In this document: positions 30,128-39,129 of the stretch, in pieces | Numbering within the stretch: position 1 is the first letter of the stretch | How the letters are laid out: every line of letters begins with the position of its first letter | Assembly (NCBI GenBank): GCA_900318195.1 | Contig: ONJR01000060.1 | Span: 1-64,000, forward strand | Direction: 5' to 3' | DNA from: an uncultured Planctomycetota bacterium | Lineage (GTDB): Bacteria > Planctomycetota > Planctomycetia > Pirellulales > Thermoguttaceae | Length of the DNA: 64,000 nucleotides | Translations under genes and position numbers: made by a program | The notes under the pieces: generated by a model | What the model was told of the DNA's origin: nothing | What the model saw: the letters and a program-made list of their open reading frames with translations, nothing else | Databases searched by the model: none

Positions 30128-33100
30128 TTATTGCGCGTCTTGCGGCTCGTCGCACAGAATGCGAAAACCGACGTCGAAAACGCGCTGCCATGGATAGTAT
30201 GATTCTCTGAACGTCGCCGTCGCGCGATACGGTCGGTCATGCCACGAACCGCCGCGCGCGACGCGTGCCGAAGAGCGTTTGTCCATAAAATCAAGTCCGT
30301 AGGTCGGCGCGACTGTAGTCGACGTCCATTCGGCAACGTTGCCGCTCATGTCGTAGAGTCCCCATGCGTTCGGAAGATAGCGCCCAGGTCGCTCGGACAG
30401 GAACCCGTTGTCGCAGAATCGTCGGTCTTTCGGAACCCAGTCGTCGTAATAGGTAACGTTCGGCAATGGAACTCGTTTGCGGAAGTAGTTATCAGAGATA
30501 AATTCGATCAGCATTTGATCGGCAAGATTGGCATACTTGGTGAAATCGACTCCCCAATCCCCGAAATAATACGGGGTCGTCGAACCCGCGCGATATGCGC
30601 GTTCCCATTCCTGTTCCGTCGGCAGTCTAAATCGTTTACCGGTCTTCGCGGAAAGCCATTCGCAAAACGCAACGGCTTCATTCCAAGACACACGGCATAC
30701 AGGCAATTCCGGCTCGTTGACAAAGAACCCTCTGAACCCATGCGAAAGTCCCTGGCGCGACTCGACGCCCGAATCGTGATTAGGATCAAACACCTCAAAC
30801 TGCGCGTTCGTAACTTCCCACTCACCGACCCAAAGCGCTCGTTCGGAGCCTGCTTCCTTTGGAATCGCCTTTAGCCGCATAACAACGTCGTCGTTCATCG
30901 AGACGGTCATGACGTCAAACTGTCCTTCCCGACTCTTAGTAACGGTAACGCGCGCGTCGTTCGGATTCGGTTTCGGCTTGTCAGGCTCGTTCGGCACGAG
31001 ATACGGCTCGCTCATATGCCAGACTTCCGTTTTACGCGCTTTGCGATCCCAGTCGGTACGATTGGGGACTTCCCATCCTACTTCAAGAGGCTTGCCTTGC
31101 GCCTCTTGCGCGTCGAGCGTCTTGATTTCACGTTCGAAGCGTTCTCGGAGTTCTTCGCCGCTCGGGAACGCGCGTTTACCCTGCGAGACTTCGCGAAGAA
31201 TCTGCCGTTCCCAGTCTGTCGCGTTATTGTTCACTGGTATCTTGATCCATTCGAGCTCGAGCGTCGCGCCCGATTTCGACGGATCATATTTCTCGCCGCG
31301 CGCCTCCTCAGATTCGTCGTCGAAATTAGCGTACAACTCAAGCAACTCTTTCCTATGTTTGTTCCACTTCTCAACGCGTTCTGCGCCCGCAAACTCGGTC
31401 CACGTGCCATGATACGGCGCGTTCATATCGATCCAAGTTATTATGCGATCCCACGCGTCGGCGTCCATTTGCAGACCGTAGTGTCCGTTTGCAAGGATCT
31501 GATAAAGCTCCGTCGTGTTCGCGCTGAATTCCATCGGATTGAGCAAAAAGTAATCGCTCTCAATTCCAGGTCGCCGTACGAACGCCTGAAGATTCATATA
31601 CGAAGTCGAAAACTTACCGCAACGATCGCGCGGTTCGCCCATTTGCAATGCGGTTACAAAATCTGTAATGATCTTGCCCGACCGGAGATCGAACGGCGTA
31701 GCGCCCCATCCTCGATCCTTGCCGTCGTGGCATGCGACGCAGTAATGATCCAAGACAGGCTGAACCTCGCGCTCGAAGGAGAATCCGCGCATAGGACCGT
31801 TCCAAGGTCGAATCTCCTGCGCAGCGTCCGCTTTGAACGCGACGTTCGCAGTCGAACTCGTCGAATTTTCATCTTCATGACATCCCACGCAAGCGAGCGT
31901 TTCTCCCGGCATGGCGGTAAACCACGACCGCATCTGTTGCAACGCTTGCCCATTTTCATCGAGCGGCTGAATGGCGATCGGCACGTTCGCGGGCACGCGG
32001 AAGAGTACGGAGCCGTCCTCGTTTACCGGCACGGTTCCAATCGTCTGTCGCACGTCCCAAGGACCGTCGACTCCGATAATAGAGGTCGCGCCGCCTATCA
32101 TAGGATAGAGATAGCTGTATGAAAAGACGCGTAAATTCTTCACGGTACCGCGCGGCACGTCCTTGAGACCGTCGCCGAAATAGACGTCGGCGCAGTAAAC
32201 GGTCGCGTCGTTTTTAGTGAGATCAACTCGCTCGCGTAAGACGGGCGGTCGTTCCGTTTCACGCCATGGAGTCGGTTCAAAGAACGCGTACTCTTCAGAC
32301 TCGGCGAGCAGGTACATATTGTCGAATCGATCTACGAGATAGAGCCCCCAGAGCGCGTCGTAATCGGGTTTCGCCGCGACGAGATAGTAGTCTTCGCTTA
32401 GCGGATAGGGGTGCAGGTATTTCGGCCAACTTTCGTCCGCGATATTATCGCCCCACAAGGTCGAATGGTATTTGGGATCGGTTCGCGACTCAACCTTTTT
32501 CGGATAGCCGCAAATTCTCTCGACGGCGCCCTGCGTCTCCTTGCGTCCTTGCAGTACGTCGAATAGAACCAACTCTCCCATTCGTGATACGCCATGATGA
32601 CCGGTAACAATACAGCAGAACTTTGAATTGGAGCCTGGAATAGGGCGCGCGTACATCATCGAGACGGGCCATAACGAATTCGAGGCGTAATACGCACGTT
32701 GATTCGTTCCGTCTGGATTCATTTCAAAGAGCAGTCTTCCTGGCACGTGCGGAATGTCAGTATATTCCCAGCGCAGATATAACACTCTTCCGTCCGGCAT
32801 GAGAGTCGGACACCAGTTATGCTCTTGGTCAAAAGTGAGCCTACGTATTGTGTTCGTTTCGGCGTCTAGTCTAAACGTATTGGTGACGCGAGTTGTTCCC
32901 GAAACGCAAGGGACGGCAATGTAGCACGCCGTCGAGGTAAAGATAACGGAATCGTCCGGCATATAACACGCGTCGTAGCTGTCGGCGTCGGGAAAATTGG
33001 GTAGTTTCGGGGTCATGACGTCGTCCGTCGCCTTATTCTCAGCGGCAGCGTTGAGGTCTAGTTCGTATACGTTCCATCGCCGTTCGCGATCCATAGAAGA

Positions 33101-34537
33101 GACGAGCGCTTTTTCCGCGTCGAAATGAAGATCGAGATCGCCGAGAAAAGTCGGATAATCCGGTTTGAACAGGGACGCAATTTTGGGCGCGACGTCATCG
33201 TCGTTCGAGATCTGCTCGTCAATTTCTTCCGGATCCATTTGATCAAAGACGAAAGGATTGGCAAGCGTTTTAAGTTCGTCGTCAAACCCATTTGGATTGA
33301 GAACGCAATTGCTCTGATAATTTTGCGGCAAACCTAAGTCGCGCGCATGACGTTGAACAAAGATCGTCTTATCAAAATCGAGTAGCGGATTAGCCCAGCC
33401 GACGCGAGAATATAACCTGATCGCCGTCAGATAGAGCGCGGCGAATTCATTTAAAGACTGTTCGTTAAAGGTTGAGCCGACTTGCGCCAGTTCCTCCGCG
33501 CGCTCGCGTAGCGCGCGACATTTTTCAAGGGACTTCGCTAGATATTCCTCGTCGCCGACGTCCTGACGGTATCTCTCGATCGTCGCGTTCGTACGCTCGC
33601 AGAGCTTATTCAATTTTGCAAGATCCGCGACAAACAGAATCGACTTCGGAGGACGTGAAACAGAGTCGTCGTCGGTCTCGTCAATCGTTGCTCGACAGTA
33701 TGCGGTAAGCGCGCCAGTCGCGCCTTGGATTTCGTCGCTGAACATTTTGGGAGTATAGGTCAGTTCGTCATAAACGTCGACCTTAGCGTTCGTATCCACG
33801 TCGCTCCATGGGGTTGCGGAAACGTCGAGCGTAATTCTCTCGCGGGGCACGAGCGCCAAGGCGGTTTCTCGCGCAAAATGGTCGTCGAACGTCTCGCCGC
33901 TTTCACGGCGTTCATAGCGATCGCGCGCAATATACTCGTACCATCCTCCACTCCATGGACTAGGTCGCCACGACGACTGAGCTAGAATTTTTTCCTTTGC
34001 TATTTCGCGCGGCACGTTCCAGGTCGTTGTCATTTTGAATTTTGGCACGAGTCGGAAGGCGCTGAAATGCGGAATATCAGGCGAATGGGCGCGAACGGTA
34101 AGCGTGTGCTTGCCTGCGTCGACATTTTTCAGTTCCACTTGCCGTTCCCAAGTCGACTCGCTCGTTAGCCAACTCCTATTTACGCCGGCAAGCGCTTTCG
34201 CGGCAACCAACTTGCCGTCGAATTCCAATTCAAGAGGTCGCGAATCACACGCGCTATAAAACGCCCAGAGTTCATAGTCGCCTTTCTCAGGGAAATCAAG
34301 CTCGAAGTCGGCGTGCGAATCGGCGGCGTTGGCGCCGGGACTGAGCGCAACGTAGCGATCAGAATACGGCAGTCCTCGCAACGTCATATCGCCGGCGTTA
34401 AACCACTCGGCGCGAAAAGTAAAAGATTGACTCGTCTCATGAGCGTCCTGCGCGTTAAGGTTAGCCGCCGCGCCACAACACGCCATGAACGCGAGAACGC
34501 TACGACATATCGTGTTCAGCCAGTAAAACCGCGTCAT
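30128..34537 (-). CDS. Secreted HZS-alpha-like, di-CxxCH, formylglycine-enzyme-domain protein
   Basis: A 1469-residue exported protein. After a Sec signal (LNTICRSVLAFMACCGAAAN, cleavage near LNA-Q), residues about 35-170 look like a carbohydrate-binding beta-sandwich (FRAEWFNAGDMT, GDYELWAFYS). The middle (about 480-800) resembles the hydrazine-synthase alpha middle region/PD40 propeller: DADSYDACYMPDDSVIFTST, LMPDGRVLYLRWEYTDIPHV, IVTGHHGVSRMGE. Two c-type haem motifs follow, CVGCH near residue 882 and CVACH near 934. Residues about 1215-1469 are a SUMF1/EgtB/PvdO (FGE) domain: VGEWEVTNAQFEVF, FRLPTEQEWERAYRAGSTTP, NAWGLYDMSGNVAEWTST and RVARGGSWHDRPYRATATFR. The ATG at 34537 starts the signal and has AAGAGG upstream. 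Such fusions occur in Planctomycetota outside anammox species; hydrazine synthesis is not implied. Confidence 0.85.
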   Translation of the reverse strand: MTRFYWLNTICRSVLAFMACCGAAANLNAQDAHETSQSFTFRAEWFNAGDMTLRGLPYSDRYVALSPGANAADSHADFELDFPEKGDYELWAFYSACDSRPLELEFDGKLVAAKALAGVNRSWLTSESTWERQVELKNVDAGKHTLTVRAHSPDIPHFSAFRLVPKFKMTTTWNVPREIAKEKILAQSSWRPSPWSGGWYEYIARDRYERRESGETFDDHFARETALALVPRERITLDVSATPWSDVDTNAKVDVYDELTYTPKMFSDEIQGATGALTAYCRATIDETDDDSVSRPPKSILFVADLAKLNKLCERTNATIERYRQDVGDEEYLAKSLEKCRALRERAEELAQVGSTFNEQSLNEFAALYLTAIRLYSRVGWANPLLDFDKTIFVQRHARDLGLPQNYQSNCVLNPNGFDDELKTLANPFVFDQMDPEEIDEQISNDDDVAPKIASLFKPDYPTFLGDLDLHFDAEKALVSSMDRERRWNVYELDLNAAAENKATDDVMTPKLPNFPDADSYDACYMPDDSVIFTSTACYIAVPCVSGTTRVTNTFRLDAETNTIRRLTFDQEHNWCPTLMPDGRVLYLRWEYTDIPHVPGRLLFEMNPDGTNQRAYYASNSLWPVSMMYARPIPGSNSKFCCIVTGHHGVSRMGELVLFDVLQGRKETQGAVERICGYPKKVESRTDPKYHSTLWGDNIADESWPKYLHPYPLSEDYYLVAAKPDYDALWGLYLVDRFDNMYLLAESEEYAFFEPTPWRETERPPVLRERVDLTKNDATVYCADVYFGDGLKDVPRGTVKNLRVFSYSYLYPMIGGATSIIGVDGPWDVRQTIGTVPVNEDGSVLFRVPANVPIAIQPLDENGQALQQMRSWFTAMPGETLACVGCHEDENSTSSTANVAFKADAAQEIRPWNGPMRGFSFEREVQPVLDHYCVACHDGKDRGWGATPFDLRSGKIITDFVTALQMGEPRDRCGKFSTSYMNLQAFVRRPGIESDYFLLNPMEFSANTTELYQILANGHYGLQMDADAWDRIITWIDMNAPYHGTWTEFAGAERVEKWNKHRKELLELYANFDDESEEARGEKYDPSKSGATLELEWIKIPVNNNATDWERQILREVSQGKRAFPSGEELRERFEREIKTLDAQEAQGKPLEVGWEVPNRTDWDRKARKTEVWHMSEPYLVPNEPDKPKPNPNDARVTVTKSREGQFDVMTVSMNDDVVMRLKAIPKEAGSERALWVGEWEVTNAQFEVFDPNHDSGVESRQGLSHGFRGFFVNEPELPVCRVSWNEAVAFCEWLSAKTGKRFRLPTEQEWERAYRAGSTTPYYFGDWGVDFTKYANLADQMLIEFISDNYFRKRVPLPNVTYYDDWVPKDRRFCDNGFLSERPGRYLPNAWGLYDMSGNVAEWTSTTVAPTYGLDFMDKRSSARVARGGSWHDRPYRATATFRESYYPWQRVFDVGFRILCDEPQDAQ

Positions 34538-34625
34538 AACTCGCCTCTTGTAGAATGGTAACATCGAAGGTTCACGTCTGCTTAACGCGCCGAGAGCGCC
34601 TCGCCGCACAAACGCACACTAGTCT

Positions 34626-34653
34626 ATTTTAGCGAATCCGGTCTCAAATTCAA
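34626..34653 (-). promoter_or_regulatory. Promoter of the FGE-domain gene
   Basis: On the minus strand, TTGAAT (34648-34653) and TAAAAT (34626-34631) are separated by 16 bases, about 85 bases before the ATG at 34537. Confidence 0.6.
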
Positions 34654-34692
34654 CTCTTTCGCGCCGTTTCTTGTAAAAAGGACGCGACGACG

Positions 34693-36645
34693 TTATGCAA
34701 CCTCGTTCTGCGGCACAAGCGCGACGTTATGAACCCCTTGAATCTCTTTCACAGGCTCACGAGTTGCCCTCTTACGGCTCGGTAGCAGTCGTAACGAATT
34801 CAGTATAGTCGCAAGCGAACTGGCATTATGAACAAGGGCGCCCGTTACAGGAGAAAGCACGCCAAGTACCGCCAAAGAAACGCCGAGCGCGTTCAAAACG
34901 GTCGAGAGAATCAGGTTGCTCTTGACCGTCTTTACAGCGCGCCGCGCTAACGACGCCGCAAATGGCAATTCAGAAATCTCGTCTCGATACAGAACAATAT
35001 CCGACGCTTCAGTTGCAATATTCGAACCGACCCCGCCAAGGCTAACGCCTACGTCGGCGCGCTTCAAAGCCGGCGCGTCGTTAAAACCGTCCCCTACCAT
35101 GCACACAACTCTTCCCGCACGTCGTAGCTCGTCGATCGCATCGCTCTTATTGACTGGCAACAATCGAGCTCGACACTCTTCTATCCCCAAACGTTCGGCA
35201 ACAGCATGAACAGCCTCGACCGAGTCTCCGGATAAAAGAAGGACACGAAGTCCTAAACTGCGTAGGCGCGCAACCGTTTCTGCAGCAGACTCGCGAATTG
35301 TGTCGGAAATTGCCACACAACCGACTAAGCGTCCTTCAACGCTGACAAACACGACGCTCGCCTGATCAGACCAGCCGTTACGCGCGACTACCTCGCGACC
35401 GTTAAACGGCAACGTCCCATTCGCCGTCACAAAAGAGTCGGTTCCAACGCACACCAAGCGTCCGTCGATATAGCCGGAGACGCCTCGTCCAGGAGTCGAA
35501 CTGAAGCGTTCGACCTTTTCGATAAGCTCGTCGACGCCTTCTCGACTTATCGCAATAGCGCGTCCGACCGGATGCTCTGAACGTGCTTCAAGCGCCGCCG
35601 CAACGTCCCAAACTTCGTCCGTCGACATATCGTCAACTAGACTCTTCACCCCCGTAACGTTCATTTTTCCTTCTGTTAGAGTCCCAGTCTTGTCGAACGC
35701 CACGCAGTCGACTTTAGCAAGACGCTCCAACGTGTCCGCAGACTTCAGGAAAACGCGTCGTCGAGTCGCCGCGCTCAGCGCCGCTAAAAGCGCCGTCGGG
35801 GTAGCTAACACAAAGGCGCAGGGACAAAAAACGACGAGAACGGTCGCGGTGCGTCTCAAATCACGGGTTATCAGATACGTTACAATCGCCGTCGCAAGCG
35901 AGCAGAAGACGAGAATAGTCGCCCAACGATCCGCAATTCGTACAAACCGCACGTCGTCGACGTCAGCCGAACGAACAAGACTGACGACACGCTGGTAACT
36001 ACTATCGGCGGCTTCTTTCTCGACAACCATATCAAAAGAACCGCAGAGATTAATCGATCCGCTAAAAACCTTGCTTGAAACGCTCTTCTCCACCGGGGTC
36101 GACTCGCCGGTCAACGCCTGTTCGTCAATTGTCGTGTCGCCGGAAAGAATACGCCCGTCGACAGGAATACGCTCGCCTGGCGCAATCCGAACCACGTCGC
36201 CCACGCGCAATTCTTCAACTTCAACGACGCGTTCGTTTCCCAAAGAATTTAGTAAACGAGCTCTCAATGGTATCTGCTCGGACATACCGGATATTTCCGA
36301 ACGCGCACGCGAAGTAGCCCAATCTTCCAACGTTTCGCCGAGCTTCATAATGAACGCCACCTCGCCTGCGGCAAAATATTCCTCGAGATAAATCGACGCC
36401 GCCATTGCGATTACGACCAGTAGATCAGCCTTAACGTCGGCTCTGGTCGTAAGGGCGCGCGTCGCCTCCCAGAAGATCGGAGCGCCGCACAAGAGAATCG
36501 CTATCCAAACTGGATCGACGCCTTTTACGGAAACCGACGCCAAGCTCAAAACAAGCGCGACCGCCGAGACAGCCGCTACGGTAAATTTGCCTTTGAGACC
36601 ACCGTATTCTACGGCTTCGTCAATAGCGTGAACTAAACGTTTCAT
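34693..36645 (-). CDS. Heavy-metal P1B-type ATPase, probable copper exporter
   Basis: A 650-residue membrane pump without an N-terminal metal-binding domain. Motifs in order: TGES (QALTGESTPVEKS), the ion-site CPC (VVFCPCAFVLATPTA), the phosphorylation Asp in AFDKTGTLTEGKMN, the nucleotide-site HP (RSEHPVGRAIA), and the hinge GDGFNDAPALKRADVG. The last helix has LVHNASSLATILNSLRLL, which lacks the M-x2-SS of typical CopA pumps, so the metal is not fixed by the pump alone. The adjacent CsoR repressor with the exact copper triad points to Cu(I). The ATG at 36645 was chosen because AAAGGCG lies seven bases upstream; the ATG at 36660 has none. It has its own promoter overlapped by a perfect palindrome. 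Confidence 0.93.
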   Translation of the reverse strand: MKRLVHAIDEAVEYGGLKGKFTVAAVSAVALVLSLASVSVKGVDPVWIAILLCGAPIFWEATRALTTRADVKADLLVVIAMAASIYLEEYFAAGEVAFIMKLGETLEDWATSRARSEISGMSEQIPLRARLLNSLGNERVVEVEELRVGDVVRIAPGERIPVDGRILSGDTTIDEQALTGESTPVEKSVSSKVFSGSINLCGSFDMVVEKEAADSSYQRVVSLVRSADVDDVRFVRIADRWATILVFCSLATAIVTYLITRDLRRTATVLVVFCPCAFVLATPTALLAALSAATRRRVFLKSADTLERLAKVDCVAFDKTGTLTEGKMNVTGVKSLVDDMSTDEVWDVAAALEARSEHPVGRAIAISREGVDELIEKVERFSSTPGRGVSGYIDGRLVCVGTDSFVTANGTLPFNGREVVARNGWSDQASVVFVSVEGRLVGCVAISDTIRESAAETVARLRSLGLRVLLLSGDSVEAVHAVAERLGIEECRARLLPVNKSDAIDELRRAGRVVCMVGDGFNDAPALKRADVGVSLGGVGSNIATEASDIVLYRDEISELPFAASLARRAVKTVKSNLILSTVLNALGVSLAVLGVLSPVTGALVHNASSLATILNSLRLLPSRKRATREPVKEIQGVHNVALVPQNEVA

Positions 36646-36664
36646 TGAATCGCCTTTCATTTAA

Positions 36665-36692
36665 TGTATACCATACCCAGGTATGGTATACA
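36665..36692. promoter_or_regulatory. Perfect 28-base palindrome, probable CsoR operator
   Basis: The half site TGTATACCATACC (36665-36677) is followed by CA and then by its exact reverse complement GGTATGGTATACA (36680-36692). It covers the expected transcription start and touches the -10 of the P-type ATPase gene, 20 bases before the start codon. CsoR operators are known as GC-tract palindromes with TACC/GGTA cores, and the centre (TACCCAGGTA) fits that. Confidence 0.85.
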
Positions 36693-36719
36693 TTGTATCA
36701 CGCTACAGAACTCCGTCAA
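36692..36719 (-). promoter_or_regulatory. Promoter of the metal P-type ATPase gene
   Basis: On the minus strand TTGACG (36714-36719) and TACAAT (36692-36697) are separated by 16 bases, a near-consensus promoter. The downstream palindrome begins on the last base of the -10, so a bound repressor would block initiation. Confidence 0.8.
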
Positions 36720-36756
36720 GGTCATTAATTTTGCGCTTCTAGAAAATCCTTTTAGG

Positions 36757-37032
36757 CTACTGCATATTGGCGAATCTCTCGACGGCGACAATAAAGCGAT
36801 CCACAGCCTCGTCGGCGTCGCCGCGTGCAAAGCTGTCCTTGATACAGTGATTCACGTGCCCTTCAAGGACAATTTGCGCAACCTTATTGAGCGCGCCTTT
36901 GGCGGCGCTAATTTGGGTGAGCACGTCTTCGCATGGCGAATCGCCGTCTATCATGCGGTCGATCGCCTGAACTTGCCCTATTATCTTCTTGAGTCGTACG
37001 TGTAGCTTTGCCGTGTCTATACACTTTTCCAT
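36757..37032 (-). CDS. csoR: CsoR-family copper-sensing repressor
   Basis: A 91-residue all-helical repressor of the DUF156 (CsoR/RcnR/FrmR) family. The copper triad is present at exact CsoR spacing: Cys34 (DSPCEDVL), His59 and Cys63 (EGHVNHC), 25 and 4 residues apart. Cu(I) binding releases DNA. The start at 37032 (MEKCIDTAK) was chosen because AGGAGG lies six bases upstream; the ATG at 37038 would have no spacing. It lies just upstream of the ATPase on the same strand, and the palindrome between the genes is the expected target. It probably also represses itself by read-through or through a second site, but that is not visible. Confidence 0.94.
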   Translation of the reverse strand: MEKCIDTAKLHVRLKKIIGQVQAIDRMIDGDSPCEDVLTQISAAKGALNKVAQIVLEGHVNHCIKDSFARGDADEAVDRFIVAVERFANMQ

Positions 37033-37350
37033 TTCCATCCTCCTATTGAATCACACGCAAACAACAGCTGCAACCTAGTCGTCGCTCCATTGTACCACAA
37101 CGTAAGCAAAACAACAGTAGTCGAGAGCAACCAAGGAGCCAGAGACTCCGACGTCAAACGCATTCATGGCGTCGCTTAGCGCCTCAAAATGCCTCGCACG
37201 GCAATGAACACTATTTTAAAAGAAAAAGATTGACTTTGGCGCGACCCTCTTTAAAATGTAGTCGTCGGGGTCGAGTTACAATTTCGTCGCCGCCGACAAG
37301 CAGGAGCTCTAGTTGCGCTTAAATCCAACCTTGTTTTTAGAGGGTATTCC
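37033..37350. other. Divergent intergenic region, 318 bases
   Basis: It separates csoR (leftward) from the NPF-repeat protein (rightward). It holds the rightward promoter at 37230-37257 and a TACAAT hexamer on the minus strand at 37089-37094 that may be the csoR -10. No palindrome like the one upstream of the ATPase is seen here. No gene found. Confidence 0.5.
37230..37257 (+). promoter_or_regulatory. Promoter of the NPF-repeat secreted protein gene
   Basis: TTGACT (37230-37235), 16 bases, TAAAAT (37252-37257). Predicted leader about 87 bases. Confidence 0.6.
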
Positions 37351-39039
37351 ATGACACGTTCGTCAACTCAACGCCGAGTTGCCTCAGGAGCGACGCGCTT
37401 GCGCCGTTTAGCCGTAGGTCTTTTCCTTTGCGGAATCGCGTTGGCTCTATTTACAGCGATTCCAGCCACGACGCGCGCGCAGACGGCGAAGCCTACGCCG
37501 AAGCGCGCGGCGGCTAAGTCAGAATCATGTCTAGCGCCTATTAAGGATTTCGTGAATAAGGACACGCTCGCCGTAGCGCGCGTCAGTCTCGATCAAGTGG
37601 ACGCCGAGCAACTTGCTCAAACGCTCGAGGGCGCTTTCAGTCAAGCGCTCGCGCTCTTTGAATTTCCCTCCGCCTCCGAATCCTCATGCCTAAAAGAATT
37701 TCATAAGACGATCGCCGCGCTTCAAGCCGACGTGAAACTTGCTCAAAGCGAATTTCTCAAGGAATACGGCGCCTCGGAAGCGTTTGTCGTGTTGCAAACG
37801 TTACGAGGCGACGGCGCGTGCTTGATCATCCCGGTTCAGGGAATCTCCGAATCGCAACTCGCCTCACTGAAAGCGCTCGTAAAAGAGCGTCTTAAACTCA
37901 CCGCCGCCGTATATCAGAAGAAATATCTTATAGCGTCGCAGACTCCGTTGAAGGAAATTGGCGCGTTCTATCAGAGCTTTACGCCGGGCGCTAATGAGAA
38001 GCTCGAAGATTTCTTCCGCCAACATCAAGACAAGCTCTTCGCCGCGTACGTCGGTCGCGTTAAGATTCGTCCTTTACTCCACTCTACAAGTCCGACAGAC
38101 GAAGAAGCGAAGACCGGTAGAATTCGTCAGTACGATCCGTTCGCCAACTCGCCGCAATCGGTCAAGACGCTGGTCGAAGTCTTCGATTCTTCGTTCATCA
38201 GCGGAAGCGCGTACGTCGATCTCTCGACCCTTAGCGCCAACTGCAAGCTTACGTTCAACACGCCCGCAAGCGCCGGACAATTTCGCGACAGCCTCTCCGA
38301 TTCTATTGAAACTTTCAATAGTTTCTACTTCAAACTGCTAGAAGGTTCAGAACCCGGGACGCGCTCCAGTCAGTTCGCGCCGGGAGCAAGTCTTGCAAGA
38401 CGTTCCAAGGCAACGGCGACGAAATATTATATGTACCAATGGACGCGCGACGTATGGACGGGTCGAATGCGCCGCTACCTTCCTACCCAAGACCAAGACA
38501 GCCTTGTCTTCAGTCTTTCATTGCAAAATGAGATTCAAAAGTTGGGTATTAATACAATCGCAGTGTGGCTCTACACAACCAACACGGATCTCGTTTCCCC
38601 GATGTTACTCGGTCGCGCGCGCGGAGTCGACACGTCGTCCACCGTGCCGCAGAGTCCTTTTGTTCTCACCACGAAGGCTCGCAAACGTACGGGCGAGCTG
38701 AATGCAAATCCGTTTGAATCCAATGTTGTCGAGGAAGCGGAAGCGGCGCCAGCGGAGCAGGAACCCGAGGGCAATCCCTTTGAAAACGTCGTAGCCGACG
38801 CCCAACCGAGCGAGTCGTCTAAGCAAGACGACGAGATCGTCTTCGATGAAAACGATCCGAATTCGACAGCGTCTGAAACGAAAACCGACCAATCCAACGT
38901 CAATCCCTTCGAAGCGGGCGTCGAGTCAGAAAGTCCTAGCGGCGAAGATTCAGAGAATCCGTTCGACACAGGTCTAGAAGACTCGGAGAATCCATTCGAC
39001 GCCGGTCTAGTAGAAGGTGAAAACGAGCCTGGCAAATAA
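37351..39039 (+). CDS. Secreted protein of unknown function with five NPF motifs
   Basis: A 562-residue exported protein. A basic region (TRSSTQRRVASGATRLRRL) precedes the hydrophobic core AVGLFLCGIALALFTAIPAT, with cleavage near TRA-Q. The mature core (about 60-445) is alpha/beta and begins with APIKDFVNKDTLAVARVSLD; it has no recognised catalytic motif. The last 115 residues are acidic, Ser/Glu-rich and disordered, with five repeats of Asn-Pro-Phe followed by Glu or Asp (ANPFES, GNPFEN, VNPFEA, ENPFDT, ENPFDA). The next gene encodes a shorter paralogue without this tail. I do not recognise the family; it looks typical of planctomycete-specific exported proteins. Confidence 0.85.
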   Translation: MTRSSTQRRVASGATRLRRLAVGLFLCGIALALFTAIPATTRAQTAKPTPKRAAAKSESCLAPIKDFVNKDTLAVARVSLDQVDAEQLAQTLEGAFSQALALFEFPSASESSCLKEFHKTIAALQADVKLAQSEFLKEYGASEAFVVLQTLRGDGACLIIPVQGISESQLASLKALVKERLKLTAAVYQKKYLIASQTPLKEIGAFYQSFTPGANEKLEDFFRQHQDKLFAAYVGRVKIRPLLHSTSPTDEEAKTGRIRQYDPFANSPQSVKTLVEVFDSSFISGSAYVDLSTLSANCKLTFNTPASAGQFRDSLSDSIETFNSFYFKLLEGSEPGTRSSQFAPGASLARRSKATATKYYMYQWTRDVWTGRMRRYLPTQDQDSLVFSLSLQNEIQKLGINTIAVWLYTTNTDLVSPMLLGRARGVDTSSTVPQSPFVLTTKARKRTGELNANPFESNVVEEAEAAPAEQEPEGNPFENVVADAQPSESSKQDDEIVFDENDPNSTASETKTDQSNVNPFEAGVESESPSGEDSENPFDTGLEDSENPFDAGLVEGENEPGK

Positions 39040-39129
39040 CGCGACTCTGTCGGCGCGTTGAGTCTAAGTTCGCACGCCGACGTTGTTCGTTCTGAAACAA
39101 GATTTTTCCAAGCGCATTAAGAAAATCTC

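Noticed and set aside
31016-32122. A 368-residue open frame antisense to the FGE-domain gene
   Set aside because: It lies wholly inside a well-supported gene, has no ribosome site or family motif, and is Arg/His/Leu-rich as expected for an antisense shadow of CpG-rich codons.
30128-34537. Evidence for anammox (hydrazine synthase)
   Set aside because: Only one subunit-like region is present, fused to an FGE domain, and no beta/gamma subunit or hydrazine dehydrogenase is nearby.
38700-39039. NPF motifs as proof of eukaryote-like endocytosis
   Set aside because: Short motifs in a disordered tail arise easily; no EH-domain protein is seen in the window.
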